From NCBI GenBank assembly GCA_020744425.1, contig JAGMUV010000010.1, positions 558,001 through 622,000 on the forward strand: a stretch of DNA of 64,000 bases, read 5' to 3'. The DNA comes from Dactylonectria macrodidyma (lineage: Eukaryota > Ascomycota > Sordariomycetes > Hypocreales > Nectriaceae). The first letter of the stretch is position 1, and each line of letters begins with the position of its first letter. Below, one piece after another: positions 11,136 through 23,588 of this stretch. The notes beneath the pieces were generated by a model. It did no database searches. It was not told the DNA's origin and was given only the letters and a program-made list of their open reading frames with translations. The position numbers were made by a program, and so were the translations under genes.

Positions 11136-12529
11136 GGGAGACGCAACCGCATCATGGGAGTGGCAGCGGGGGAGGGGAGCTGAAATGAAGACGAGACACG
11201 ACGACTTGGCATGTAACGCGACGCAGTAAAAGAGATTCATCAGTGTCAATGTCAAAAGGCGTGAGGTTGGCTGCTCGACTTAGCCCATATCTCTGTGGTC
11301 GGCTCGCTCCTGGATGGACATGAAATAACACGAAGAGTACACCAATTTTCCAGTTGCAAGCGTCATTTGAAGACACTCGTCCCCTCGCTAGTTGTAACGA
11401 TGCCCGGGTATCTTCTGCTACAGTCCATTTGGTATGTGTCCCCAGCCGTTATAGCAGGTGTGACTGCTGCCCGGGGCCACACCACCTGAGCCATGGATTC
11501 TTTCCCTTCGATACTTAAACACGGAAACACTGAAAAGAGTTGTGGAACTGCCAGTGCTTGGCTGCGCGCGCATATCAGTTGGTATTTGTAACACTATCCC
11601 ACCTGCAAAGCCATACTTGCGGTATAGAAGCGGCAAACGGAGATACGATCGGACGGAGGACACAACATATATCTGCGATGCTTGGCCTTCTATCTTAAGA
11701 CATAACAATACTGCTAGTGCACGTTCAATTCTCGTGTCAAATCTTTTACAAACTTTTCATCGAGTCAACAAGACAGAAACCTCGACATCGTTTAACTAGG
11801 AAAGTAATGAAATGAATAAATAAAGGTTTTAATAGTAATTGTTATAATGAATGAATATATTATGTACTTAAAAAATAGATTTGGGAGTTGGTATGGGATA
11901 TTTAGTGTAAACCCTGTCTACCTCTTCGCGAGCCAAGAAAAGCATATTTTCCAGGCGAGCAGCAGTACTGTCTGGACAAAAAACAGAGGCTCGATAACGT
12001 TGGTCCTGCTACGATTGGTGACCTCTTGGTCGGGCATGCCGACTGCTGTAGGCCTGTACGTGTATGATGTGCTCAGGTTATGGAACGCTGGAGATCCGAT
12101 TGAGCCTCGGCTTCACCGTCGCGTTTAGTCTATTCTTCAGCGCGATTTTGACTTTACCTCCCCCAGCTGGACTCCAATCGTCGGCTTACTTCAGACCTCT
12201 GGTTCTGGAAGGCGTTCGTAGGTGCATTAAGTCTGGCAAATGTATCACTATGCAATGATTAGAGCATGCTCTACTCGTTACCACTGCCTTTGTAGAACTT
12301 CACTCGCGGATGGGGTAGAGCACCGGGCGTTATACAATAGGCTCAAACAAAGGGATCGTTAGCAAGAACAGCATGGCCTAAACGATTTCACTCAGAAGAG
12401 TTAGCGGAATCGCTGTGGAAAGCCAGTATCTAACAGTAACTATGCAGCTCTATAGACCTTGTCTCAGACTGGTTTATAAAAAATGTCTTCTCACAAAGAA
12501 ATCTTTTATGGGTAAGTGCGTGACTCTGT
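11136..12529. other. Intergenic
   Basis: Only short open frames without protein-like character. It contains the upstream side of the bZIP gene (11136 onward) and the 3' flank of the NLR gene. A modest AT-rich patch sits at about 11800-11890. Confidence 0.4.
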
Positions 12530-15500
12530 CTAATCAAACATGACGGGAGGAACTCCATTCTTGAAAAGTAATTCTGCCATGTCTTCATTGTGTGCCCAAT
12601 ATAGCAGGAAGCGACCTCCCTTGTCCCTAGAGTTGAGCTTAGCGCCATGGTCTATCAGGGCCTGAGTGAGCTCTAGATCGTTTCGCTCCACGGCAAAGGT
12701 CAGCGGCGTGCGACCGCTTGGAGTCTCCGCATTTACATCAGCACCGTTGTTCAGAAGTAGCAGTACCGCTCCAATACCACCTTCCTGGACGCCATAAAGC
12801 AGAGCCGTTTGACCGTAGGAGTCCTTTTCGTTGACGTCAGCGCCATTTTCAATGAGCACCAGGGCGGCTCCCTGTTGACCATTATAAGTAGCCCAGGTTA
12901 ACGGAGTCGAGATACTTGGTTTACCACCACCATTTCCCAGGTCTTTGAGGAGTATCCTTAGTACACGATCTAGCCCGAAGTACGCCGCTGCCCGTATTCC
13001 GACGTTATCCTCGCCGAAAATTTCAGTAGAGGGGTAGGGAGGCACGTTGCGCAGTAGGCGCCATGATGACCTCACTTTGCTCTCCTTCCGAAGGAAGAGA
13101 AGTATGTCTTGGTCGACTTCATCAGCCGTGTAAGCATGATAACCCCAAAACTTCGAGGCGTACTCATAGGCTTCCATGACCTTGCCCACTGGCTTGAGGT
13201 CAATTTCAGTTGGGGTGCGTTCGCCGTCAATCCATTTTGATCCGTTCTTGGTGACGCCCAAATACCTGTCCCACCACCATGACTTGAGCTCGCTGTCACT
13301 TCCTTCCCAGAATCTGTCCTCGAAGAGATCCAAACTCAAGTATGTCAGGCAAGTCCTCGAGATATACCCCTCGGCTTTGGGAAGCCAATCGAGCTTCGTT
13401 TGGTCGAAATATTTCCGAGCTGTGTAATGAACTAACCTTATAACATCACTCTTAGCGTCGATTGTGACCACGCCAGCACAGACGGCCACAATATCATTAG
13501 CTCTAGGTATATTCTCGGGGTCGATTTGGACTTGTTGGGTTCAATTGCTAGGAATAGTCGGATCTCTGTCCATGTCATCGTTCTTTGGGCGAAGGTGAGC
13601 CACGACAGAACCTTTATGGCGAGTCTCCGTTGCTCATTCGGTTGATCGAGAATCCGCCTCATGGCATCATCGTACACTAGTCGATAGATTTGAGGATCAA
13701 GCCCATTTGGCAGACTGTCGAGATAAGATCTGATAGATTTAAGCGTCGTCTTTCCCACAAGCGCATTGAAGTGAAGCTCGGCAAGCAGAAAGCTGGATGG
13801 AAATTAGTATTTCGCCTCAAATTCGGATAGACTTCTCTTACATTCCCTGCGTTGATTCGATGATCTTGGTCTTGTCTCGTAGTATCATCTCAGTATTCTC
13901 TTGAACCCCACTGCGTAGTTGATACATCTTGCAATCAATGTATTTCTCTACATCCTGCGTCGTAGCCTGGATCTCAAGACGAAGGCCATTGTTGAACACT
14001 TTAGTTATTGGAGGATTGTTCCTCGAAGTTGCAAAGAGAAAGACGTTTCCCGTTTTCTGAAGGCCGAAAAGATCGTCCAAGAAGAGTCCAAGGCCGCCAT
14101 CAGAGACTTGGAGCTCATCTAGAGCATCAACGACGATGAAAACTTTGGTATGATGTTTCACCACCGAGTGGAGAAGACGGAGGACTTCATCGTGTTCTGG
14201 CCGTGTTGTCCTGTATCGGTGTCGATCGTGGAGGTCTTTAATGGCCTTTAACGCGAATCCACCATTTCCTAGTTGTTTAAGCAGGCTCAAGAAGAGATCT
14301 GTAGGCGTTTGCTGTGCTTTGCGTCGAAAGTCACCATAAATGAAGGCTATACCGATCGAGGTGTCGTATCTGAACCTCGCAAGAATGTCGTTGATGACGA
14401 TTGTAGCAAGCATTGTTTTTCCTGAACTAGGAATCCCTGAACAGAACAGAGTCTCACCGGTAGATCCAAGCCAAGCTTGATACTTTGGAGACTGTAGTAG
14501 CCACTGGCCGGTCCCGGGTTGAACCCTTCGCAAGAAGTCGCTATACTGAGGGCTGTAACTAACAGGAGTAAGCCAATGGAGGCTTTCGCTGCTCTGTTCC
14601 CTGTCCATCTTTGACTCAAGTTTTGATACAATTTCGCTGACTAGTACCGTTTTAACGGATCATTGTTTGTCTGGGTTTGGGGGATTCCATGTGACTTACT
14701 CTGGGTCAGTACGTCTCCGATAGAACGTTCTCCGACCACGTCGCTGGGCTGTAAAGACTCTAGAAGCTCCCGTGCATAAGCTGCGGCCGCAGCTGCAGCA
14801 TATTCCTGCCATTCTTTGCTCTTTTCAGAGTCTGCATAGTCGCATATGCCGCGAATGACAAGGCAAGGAAAGTCGTTCATCAACCCTGCCGCCTCCATTT
14901 CTACGCACAGGAGCTTTCCACCAAACTGGTCGTTGAGACGGTCGCGAAGCTTGTCGTCTTTGATGACTTGATTACCGGACGCAATGAGACCATAGTGCAC
15001 CCTGACACCTTCGGGCTTCTTACGTTGTCCATTCGGAACAAGGGGGTCATTGAGACTCGCCGACCAAGTGTACCTAGAGGCCAATCTCGGCCAATTGCGC
15101 TTGAGATGATCGAGATACTGAGGCATCTTGGAACCATGCATCTCATGTTTCGTGTACAATCGTCCCAGCGCCGTTAAGAGACAGGTTGGCGGATTGTTCA
15201 ATGCACCGGTTCTCTTGAAACCCTCACTCTCTGCCTTGCCCAAATCCCATTGGACTACACCCGGATAGGCACCATCGGGGGTTCCGACCACGACGTCACC
15301 CAATCTGACACCGGAGGATGGGATACCGCCTCCAATTCCGACCATGAGACCAACCTTTATCGCCGGAAAAGCGCTTACCATCCGTGCTGCAACAGTGGCT
15401 GCTGAGTTGGTCCCAATCCTACCCATAGGCAAGCACGTGATGACAACGTTGTGAGGGCCAATAGACCCAAGAATGTAGTTGTTGTGATCATCCTGGTGCT

Positions 15501-15831
15501 TGGGGAGGTCGTGGTGTATCTCATGAAGCATGGCCATTGCTGCGGTCTGTTCTTTGGGCAGAGCGCAGATCCATCCGATGGTATAGTCACCAGGCGTGAA
15601 TCTTTTAGCGTCTGATTCACCATCAAGCGTGCCTTGCTTCGGCCTTTCACTAGAATCATCCTGGGGCCGGAGACTTTTGCGGGGAGTGATGGCGCTAATG
15701 AGCCCAAAGGTGCCCAACCCAAATTTGTCCAAGGAAAGCGATCCTTTCAAATTGAACAAGTGGATGACTTGGGAACATAGACAAAATAAAGATAAAGCAA
15801 AAACTAAATATTTAATTCTTGGTATTTCCAT
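12530..15831 (-). CDS. NLR-like STAND protein: PNP/UDP phosphorylase - NACHT - ankyrin repeats, with one frameshift
   Basis: A fungal NOD-like receptor candidate of about 990 residues. Exons are 14700-15831, 13842-14640 and 12530-13792, with introns of 59 and 49 bp. Order: a hydrophobic N-terminus (residues about 8-27); a purine-nucleoside-phosphorylase-like domain (YTIGWICALPKEQTAAMAML, VGLMVGIGGGIPSSGVRLGDVVVG, CVEMEAAGLMNDFPCLVIRGICDYAD); a NACHT ATPase with Walker A GIPSSGKT and Walker B VFIVVDALDEL; a winged linker; and about four ankyrin repeats (GQQGAALVLIENGADVNEKD). Such proteins act in non-self recognition and regulated cell death. A one-base shift near 13531-13545 moves the frame between FLAIEP and VQIDPENIPRANDIVAVCAGVV. 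As read, the product would lose the ankyrin part. This could be a real mutation or a sequencing error. Confidence 0.88.
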
Positions 15832-16815
15832 TTGTGAAAAGTACAGCTGATAGAAAGATTTGGAGTGTAGAAAAGGGAGTTTGGAGAATAAGTGTCCTGT
15901 CCTGCCACGAAGCGTTGGATTATATAACTTGCCTCACCGCCCTTCGATATGCAGGTTAGAGGCAATTTGTGTTCACCATCCAATGATCATCAGTATGAGC
16001 GAAAGCTAGGTCATTGGCCCAAAAATGACACTTTGAAAGTCCGCCGTGATTGGTTGCGATTGGACGTTAGTACAACGTTTTGAGGTCCCCCCGATGGACT
16101 GCAATTTTAGCCTCTCGACTGGACATAATCCTCCTCCCGGGGTTTGCGAGCTGGGAACGCCTCGATCGTTCCGACACGCAAGGCGCACTAACCTTATATT
16201 CCACTAGATAAGGCGTCATTGCACCTCAGCAACCCGCTTCAAACGGTAACTAAAAGCAGACTCCATCTCAGATATCAAGCTTCGTTCCTCAAGGCTCCGT
16301 TTTGCGCAAACCGCGACCGGTTTACCTCTCTTGCGCCTGGAGGAACGAGAGAAGCTTCTGCCCCGCCCCCTGGCCGAACCCCTCAAACTCTTCGAGAGCT
16401 GATGGCAAAGACATCATCATTGGAGATACAGCGACTGAAGGGGCCAGACACAGCAGTCATAATGCTACAACTATCATCAGTTTGAATAGCCTATTTTGCC
16501 CCCCTCAAAGTCATCAATTTCCTAGTGGAATTCGCATAGCAACTCGTTCTGTTACCTCTTAATTACTACGTAATGTGTCCGAAAAGAGATAGTAATAAGG
16601 AGTTTGACCATGGTAAAGAGAGCGGTAAAGATGTTGCAGTTAGGGATACCTCACTAAGAAGACTAGAACTCTAACACTTGATTATGGTTAGTAAATAGAG
16701 CCCTAGATCCCTATTCTTTATTAAACATGTATTCTTAATTATAGGGAGTAAGGAATATATAGCCTTAGATTGTGCTCTTATTTTATCTTTTTTTAATTAT
16801 TTATAATTACTACTA
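15832..16815. other. Intergenic, right part AT-rich
   Basis: It holds the presumed promoter of the NLR gene. Short frames at 16219-16562 do not look like protein. The section 16560-16815 is AT-rich and resembles decayed repeat DNA, but no family was recognised. Confidence 0.4.
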
Positions 16816-17292
16816 GTGATTCTAGTGACAGCTACCAAGCTCGATCGTGTAGCTGTCGAGCATGGTCTTCAGCAACTCAGAGTGTGGCTGCAGACAGGTC
16901 CGGTTCTGATAGGAGCACGCAGCGCTGACCCAATCGCTGATGCAGAAGGGACCGCACCGATGCAACCCATCGAAGGAAAGGTTTCACCTCCTCCAGACCC
17001 AAACGTGCCGATTTTCATCGCAGGTTAAGCTGGAGGCGGAGTCGAATGGAAGTGGGTGCAGCGGGTGGAAGAAGGAAAAGAGTCAGTGAATTACTTATAC
17101 TTAGGAGTCATGCCGCCCCTTAGGAAAGGACACGAATGCTTAGTGTGGACAAAGAGTGACGATGTCCAGGGGCAGCAAATAGAAATGGCGACGTCATTGG
17201 AATGGATATCTGCTATTACAAGGACAAGTGAGCCACAAATGATCCATATTCTTGCCAAGTTAGCTCACCTATCTTCTAGAGAAAATGAATAA
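16816..17292 (+). pseudogene. Unidentified protein fragment with an in-frame stop
   Basis: Two open stretches in the same frame (16816-17028 and 17056-17292) are separated by one TAA after PNVPIFIAG. The text between (AGGGVEWKWVQRVEEGKESVNYLYL) reads on as normal protein. GC content is normal, whereas both flanks are AT-rich, which suggests a captured or left-over fragment of a gene or mobile element. I do not recognise the family, and no catalytic or structural motif stands out. Confidence 0.3.
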
Positions 17293-18706
17293 TAGATAAC
17301 TATGGTGATAATCAATGGATTAAGCGGATATATTTCGATTTTGTACCCAATTAAGTACAAGACGCAATGATTATCAATTGCCTTTCTTAGTGTAGGCAAA
17401 AACGCACTTTGGTCAAAGCCGGGGCCTTTTGTTCAGAGGTTCGACCCCTGTTGCTTGTTCGCGACTTCACCTTCCTTATTTGTCAAGGCAGTTAAACATA
17501 AATACCCCGAACACCAAGCCTAGTCTCATCAGTCTTCAAAACCCATGATAAATACCGATGCATCCTCTCTCAATCTGTTGTACTCTAATCGTCATTGTCG
17601 CTACTTTTACTCTACATTATCTCAACCCCTCAACTCTCTCTGCCATGACGGACCGAAAGGTATGACCAAACACGGCAACATAGTCAATGTGTATGGGTTT
17701 ACTAATGAGAATAAAACGTGAAGTCAGTGTCTTATACCTTTGAGCGGCCAGAAGATTTCGAGCATTCCAATCAGCCCGCGATCGAGTGAGCCCTGTCATA
17801 TCTTTATCAATTCTACATTCTGTTAGCTGAGTCTGTGCAGCATTGTGGTAGATGATACCGGCGCCAAGCACTGGATGAGCAACCGAGCAATGCCCCCTAC
17901 ATCTTACCCACCGTAAGCATGGCTGAATTTACACCATGCAATATGGGGCTAATACTTTCGGACCTCAGACCTCTGACTCCAGATGCTATTGAAAAGCTAA
18001 AGAACATGAAAGGCGTGATCGTGAGGGAGGTTTCTCAGCAAGATTGATTCCGACAAGTCAGAATGTAATCTATGCTCATAGACTCCATAGAGGCCCGTTT
18101 TGCAATCGCGTAGGCAGCGGCTAATGATGATTGAACGTGGTATAGACCTCATTGCTTATTAGCATGAAAACGACTTACCTTTGGGACAGCTTCGGGAAGT
18201 CAATATCCATTATCAAATTCACCTCTTATCTCTTACTGGATTATTCATCATTCGTTCTTGAAGTATTCAAACTACAAGAGACGATTTTTTCCGGTAAACT
18301 CTGATACCTGAAGACTTTGAGCGCTGGCACCGGGCTGGGAAAGAAGCAAGTCGCCAAGGGTTGTGTGGATGCTCTTGAAGAGGCACAGACGTGACAAAAA
18401 TAGCTTTGGGTGCTTTATAGAAAGAGCGACACAAACAGCCCTCAAAAATTTAGGGACTACGTTATAATTCCAAGATAAAATAACGTGTTGGAAAGACCTA
18501 TGGAAGTCCTAGTTGTTTCAGATCGCTTGTATGTCGCAAACTGTTACATGCATCTTCACTTGTCAACTCGACTTGTTGAATCATCTCCTCTCCATCCAAG
18601 CTTGTCTGCCACAACCATGCCTTCACCTGACACCTTCCGACACCTCAAGCCCTCCTAAGAACCAAGTTCTGAGCTAGCTTAGCGAACGATCCCTGCTTAA
18701 GGAACT
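17293..18706. other. Intergenic, no supported gene
   Basis: A short AT-rich stretch is followed by ordinary sequence. A small ATG frame at about 17645 followed by a GTATG donor could be the start of a spliced gene, but no continuing homologous protein was found. A GTTCGAC word near 17440 resembles a tRNA T-loop without the rest of the cloverleaf. Confidence 0.35.
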
Positions 18707-19592
18707 TTAAGCGTTGCTGTCAATGAATGATCGAAGACTACCCACTCTGGCGTAAACGCCAGAAAGGTCAGGTTGGGCACATCCATCACCCCAAGAGACA
18801 ACACCGATAAGAGTGCGTGTAGAGGCATCGATAAGAGGACCACCGCTGTCTCCCTGGCAAGAGTCCTTACCGCCCTCCTCCAAGCCAGCACAAACCATGT
18901 TGGTGGTGATCTGAGAAGTGCTATACTGGGATCGGCAGGTTGCGCGAGAGACGATAGGGACGGTGACCTTCCTCAGACTGACGGGAAGGCTGCTTCCACC
19001 CTCGGTAGTAGTACCCCTGCGCTCCCGGTCAGTTTTGTTTGTTTGCCACATCTGCCGCAAGTCACTTACCAGCCCGCAACGATCGCCGAGGAGCCACCGA
19101 CAGGGTCAGAGCCCGAAGCAGCCAACGCAGCATAAGAGATGGTCGAGCTAGTCGGAATCGACGTAGACAGCTTCCAGATGGCAACGTCGTTGTTGAGCGT
19201 GCTTGAACTGAAGCTAGGGTGAACGGTGATCCTAGAGACCCCGACGAGTGTACCGCCAGAGTTGCGGTTCTTTTGAAAAAGTATGTCAGATCTGCCCCCT
19301 TCAAGCTTTGGTCGTCAATGCATTGTTTGTTGGGTAAACGTACAAGGGATCCTGCGCGAACGCGAACGCTGCTGGCGCTCACGCCAACAGAGCAGTGAGC
19401 AGCAGTCAAAACGGTATTGGCGTTGATCAAGGTTCCTCCACAAAAGTGGCTGCCACTCTGAGAAAGGCTGACAATGAAAGGGAAGTCGCCAGAGGCAGCC
19501 GCTTCTCCGCCGACGATTCCGTTCTCCGGAACTAACTGCGGAAGAGCTGCTACCATGGGCACAGCAAGTGCGCTGAGGAATGCAAGCTTCAT
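18707..19592 (-). CDS. Secreted trypsin-like serine protease (S1 family)
   Basis: A 252-residue protein from three exons (19344-19592, 19070-19269, 18707-19016; introns 74 and 53 bp). The N-terminal signal peptide ([16 protein letters not shown]) is followed by a short propeptide and the activation site N/GIVGGEAA. The catalytic triad is visible: His in TAAHC, Asp in NNDVAIW and Ser in GDSGGP. The S1 pocket aspartate is in [11 protein letters not shown], as in trypsins that cleave after Lys or Arg. Overall it resembles the Fusarium oxysporum trypsin. It is expected in the secretome for extracellular protein digestion. Splicing keeps the frame intact. A long open frame that continues upstream of the start is not part of the protein. 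Confidence 0.95.
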
Positions 19593-20545
19593 TGTTGATG
19601 CCGAGCTGGGGAATTTCGAAGAGTAGGGAGAGTTGAGGAGAGAAGAAGTGACTGTGGTTTGAGAGTGATATGCTGTGACTATTGCGGTTTCCGGCTCCTT
19701 TATATAGAGAAGATTGTCCGTCTTTCCAATGCCTAAGCGTGAAGTTCCTTTACCTGCCTCTCTGGATCCTGTCGCAACGACAGAGTCGTCTGACGATATC
19801 TTGAGAACACCTGCCTTTCTGGTACCAAACTTCGATGTTCCGTTATCCAGTTCGGCATTTAGAGAAGGTATCATTAACCTTATCATACCCCTGTAAAAGT
19901 GATCGGCATCATAGATCCTTGGCGGCAAGGGACAATGCCCCGATAAGGCAAGTCGATAACTCAATTGTCCGCAGTGATATTTTAGCTGAAGCAGCAGGAA
20001 GGGAGCCTCGGCAGTTGACGAATGAAGAAAAAAAAGCGAGTTACGAGAGATGCCTACTATCCGTAGAGTAATACAAAGCGCATACTGAGCCCAGTGAATG
20101 TAAGCAATTGTGATTCTAGAATTCTTTGCAAGCCAATGAAGCGCCAGCTCACGACTACTAACTACATCCAGTTCAAAGCGATTCAGATTGAGCAAGGATC
20201 AAGACGCTGCTGCAGTACGACTCTGGGCGGGTTTCATGCTTTAAATCGGCCATACACAATGAACTGGAGCCGACATTCTAGAATTGGCAATTCCAATGGA
20301 TCTTTTGTAGCTATCACTACGTCATAACAACCTTGAAACAATAACAACATCCCGATGCATGGAGAAACCACCGTATGCCCAGGCGATAGTAATACCGCCA
20401 GCTATCTTCACATAAAATCGCTCAAGCTAAGGGCCATAAAGGAAGCCTCTACATTGTCTACCTTCCTAAGACAGCAGTTAGAATTGTCTTACCAGGCAAG
20501 GGACCCGTATTACCTAAGGCATCAGGCTTAAGAAGAAGAAATGCT
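19593..20545. other. Intergenic
   Basis: The upstream region of the trypsin gene, including a TATATA-like word near 19700 (minus strand). Beyond about 19900 nothing was recognised. Confidence 0.35.
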
Positions 20546-20890
20546 TCACGAGCTTGGCTTTATTGCCACCGAGCGGCTAATCAAATGGGCCAAGATGACG
20601 AGGACTAATTGGTTGTGATGATTGTCCGTAGAACCAAAAATGATCTGCTCTCCAATAGCGACGCGTCCTTGAGAGGAGACGTGTCCCCTCCCCTTCTTTG
20701 CAACTGGCCGTGGTTTTGGGTGGTCCTGCGGTCCGGAGTCGAGCTGAAGCGGCGAATAGTTTTCAAGGCCGAGATCATCGAGTAGATGAAAGGAAGACAT
20801 GGTGGGGGTTTCGGAGAGCGGAGGATGCTCGTTGCTTGATGGTGAGATTGGAGTTGGGCCATCTGCCTTGGATGTGGATTGACTCGTTTG
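20546..20890 (-). CDS. Hypothetical protein fragment, Ser/Pro-rich
   Basis: One minus-strand frame reads SKADGPTPISPSSNEHPPLSE and continues through MSSFHLLDDLGLENYSPLQL to a stop at 20546. The composition looks like the disordered tail of a fungal regulatory protein. An ATG lies at about 20800. No domain is visible and no upstream exon was established. It may be a left-over fragment. It lies downstream of the BTB gene on the same strand. Confidence 0.25.
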   Translation of the reverse strand, partial: QTSQSTSKADGPTPISPSSNEHPPLSETPTMSSFHLLDDLGLENYSPLQLDSGPQDHPKPRPVAKKGRGHVSSQGRVAIGEQIIFGSTDNHHNQLVLVILAHLISRSVAIKPSS

Positions 20891-21013
20891 GTCCTTAGAG
20901 AGTCGACCCGTAACACTGGTATGCTCTACTCTAGCAGGACGGCATTTAATACACGCTCTAGCACTTATATAAAGCTACTATCATGATTCATCTATCATGT
21001 TCGTCAAGCCGTG

Positions 21014-21840
21014 TTAGTCCTTCTCTTGGAAGGATTCCCAGTCAGAACGCCGCCTAGAACAGTGTGGACAATAGTAAGCCCCGCTCGAAAATTCGCCATG
21101 AAAAGGGTGGAAGCATGACGGGCATTTATAGCGGCCGATGCTCGCCGAGGGCTTGCCACATAGAAATGGAATGAGATCTGCTGCAAAGTCCGACATCTTC
21201 CTAATGAGTTCGCAGAAGCCATCCAACTTGAGAAGCTGGTCAATGTTCTTCCGAGAAGTCTCGACAACTAAGTCGCGAAGCCCCCTATCTGCCGACGGTG
21301 TTGACTCATAGACCACCATGACGGCAAGTGGAAAATCGTCCATGCTCCAGCCAGTGGTTATAGCTGCATCAAACTTGTCTTTCGCATGAGCTTTGAGTGC
21401 CGAAATATCGTACTTGTCAGCAATCTGATAGACTTGGGCGTCGAAGACCATGGAGGAAGTGCCGTAGTCGTTGCTGTAGTCAAATGAATATATGAAATGA
21501 AGCATGGCATCCACAACGCTTGTGTCAAAATCTTTGATGTCAATCTTCCTTTCGGAGCTTTCCTTTGAGATAATGAGCACAGCGTCTTTATCTTAAACGG
21601 ACGTCGATAACTCGCGTACTTTCCAATTGCCATCTAGCGCCTTGGCGAAAAATTTCGAGTGGGCCGACAATATGACCCCGTGAACCTTGAACTCTTTGCC
21701 CTCACAGGTAATGATGACGTCGGAGAGAGTATCTGCGTTGTAGTACCTGGCGACTATGTGAAAAGAGGCAACTAGTCACCAGACTGCCCAACGTACTCTT
21801 TCAAAGCGGAGAGAAAACCCTCGAGCCTTTGAGGGGCCAT
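21014..21840 (-). CDS. BTB/POZ domain protein with C-terminal zinc-ribbon-like motif
   Basis: A 239-residue protein from exons 21797-21840, 21620-21746 and 21014-21562, with introns of 50 and 57 bp. The splice choice rebuilds a canonical BTB fold: YYNADTLSDVIITCEGKEFKVHGVILSAHSKFFAKAL, then GNWKESSERKIDIKDFD and a long helical half. BTB domains mediate dimerisation and often recruit cullin-3 ubiquitin ligase. The C-terminus holds two CxxC pairs (YKCPSCFHPF..YYCPHC) that could bind one zinc ion. The start at 21840 (MAPQRLEGFLSALKEYYN) is the nearest ATG in frame. The longer upstream frame is less protein-like. The partner is unknown. Confidence 0.87.
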
Positions 21841-23167
21841 GGTTAGATTGAACGGGGTTTTGGGATAAGAAGAAGCAGGAAGGGCAGTCTCCTCGGCTTT
21901 CAAATTTCTGATGGTTGATGGAGGCGGTACGACTGATCTTGATATTTTGCCCCCCTTCTTCTTCATATCCAGGAGGGATAGATTAAACGCGGTATGATGT
22001 GGTGTTTGAAAGGTAAGAAGGCAACATGGAAGATGAAGTGGAAGTAGGTAAGAATCGTGCCCCGCGGTATTTCTAGTCACCCTTTATGTAGCTATTCGGA
22101 CTGCCAAGTTGCAGCAAAAAGTGGACTCGGTCGGCCTCCCGCAGGATGTATGCTCACCTAATGCTTGTGGTTGGATGGCCCCAACCAATTATTTATTTGC
22201 CTAAGCGGATTCCAGGCCGTTCCACTGAGCTGTGGACACGACTCATCCAGACTGTCAGCAATACGCATGTAGCCACAGCGCACCCCAAACTTGTTTAGAC
22301 TCGGCCTCGGGACAATCACAGCAATATCAGTTGGATAGAACCCACGTCACCTGTATTTCTGAGTGTAATTATATGTATATGGCCCGTATTGTGGCCCCTC
22401 GACCACGCTGCCCCAGTGCCGACCTTTCCCAAGACGAGCAAGTACCGAGTAGATCTGATCACCCGGTTCCACCAGACACAGGGCGAGAGCGGCAGTCACG
22501 TAGGCTAATACAGATTGTCTGGAAGGACTGGCGAGCCAAGGATTACGAATACGTGTCACGGCTGCCGCCGCGAGGTCCATAAACTAATGTCCTCGTATGC
22601 CCGAAGATCGAATGGCCATGACGGGTCCTCTAGGTCTGCGCTCCCTCGCTGGAGGGGATAAACGCCCTCGTGCAGGTTTGTTTTGAGAAGATCCCCGACA
22701 TCTTCCCCCTCGGTTTGTCCCGGAGATGAAGAGGGTCTTTTCCTAATTATTCATCCCGCTGACTCTCTTCCTACCTGGCCACTAGCCTTCAACCACTCCA
22801 CGCAAGGCCCGCCTGCAGTTGCACCAAATGAAGCGCGTCCAAAATTACGGGCATTTCAACCTCGTCTTCCTGAACCTGGTTATCTGCAGCGACACACCCA
22901 GTCTCAGAGACCCACACCTATATCTCTCGCTCCTCCGGCACAAGACCTCACTCGGTAGGGACGACAAAACTCAGGTTACGGGTATCATACTGCGAACCAT
23001 TTTGCACAGCCACCCATAAGTATAAGAAAATTGCAATGAAGTTGCAGCGTTCTGGTGTTATCCATAACCATATCCCCCACGATATCCTGTCCACCCGCTA
23101 CCCTAGAGTCAGCCATCATGCATGGCGAGAATAAACAAAGGGGGGCTCAAGATTGATTACTGTGTGT
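21841..23167. other. Intergenic
   Basis: Short open frames (22232-22582, 22683-22958) lack protein-like character or motifs. It marks the left border of the proline-type cluster. Confidence 0.35.
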
Positions 23168-23419
23168 CGGTGTGCACTTCCGATTACCTCTATATTATTG
23201 AATGGGAAGGAAAAGTGCCACTCGTACTCCATGATGACCATCAGAGGCACCGCGATAATTCGGTTAACAGGCACGGAACGTGGGGGAGACGTCTCCATGA
23301 ATGCTGACGCCTCAACAGTTCAGGGCTCGCCATAGCGGGGGAAAATAGCCGATAAAGGAGCGTAGCTACCGTCGGTTATTGATGCCGATTCGCTTCCTAA
23401 GTGTCGGTTATGGAAGCCG
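23168..23419. promoter_or_regulatory. Three CGG-N9-CCG palindromes upstream of the cupin gene
   Basis: Sites at 23168-23182, 23373-23387 and 23405-23419. The last two are near-copies of each other (CGGTTATTGATGCCG and CGGTTATGGAAGCCG) set 32 bp apart. Inverted CGG triplets with fixed spacing are what dimeric Zn2Cys6 proteins bind. The sites lie 170-420 bp upstream of the ATG at 23589. Binding is inferred. Confidence 0.5.
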
Positions 23420-23588
23420 ACGCTGCTTCCCCGCGGTTTCGGTCAGATGCTGGAGTGACAGAGTTTACTTAACCGCATCATACATCAACGCTTTTAAACT
23501 ATTTACCGAATCATAGGATCTTCAAACCAACCGTTACTATCAATCAAATCCGCATCATCCAGTAACACATAACATTGACAACACCAAT

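Noticed and set aside
17395..17455. tRNA-like T-loop (GTTCGAC) in a stem context
   Set aside because: The stem has a mismatch, and no anticodon arm or acceptor stem could be drawn around it.
19062..20195. A 377-codon minus-strand frame around the trypsin gene
   Set aside because: It runs through intron 1 and far upstream of the signal peptide. The true product is the spliced 252-residue trypsin.
22232..22958. Two plus-strand frames upstream of the cupin gene
   Set aside because: Composition and lack of motifs or splice logic argue against coding.
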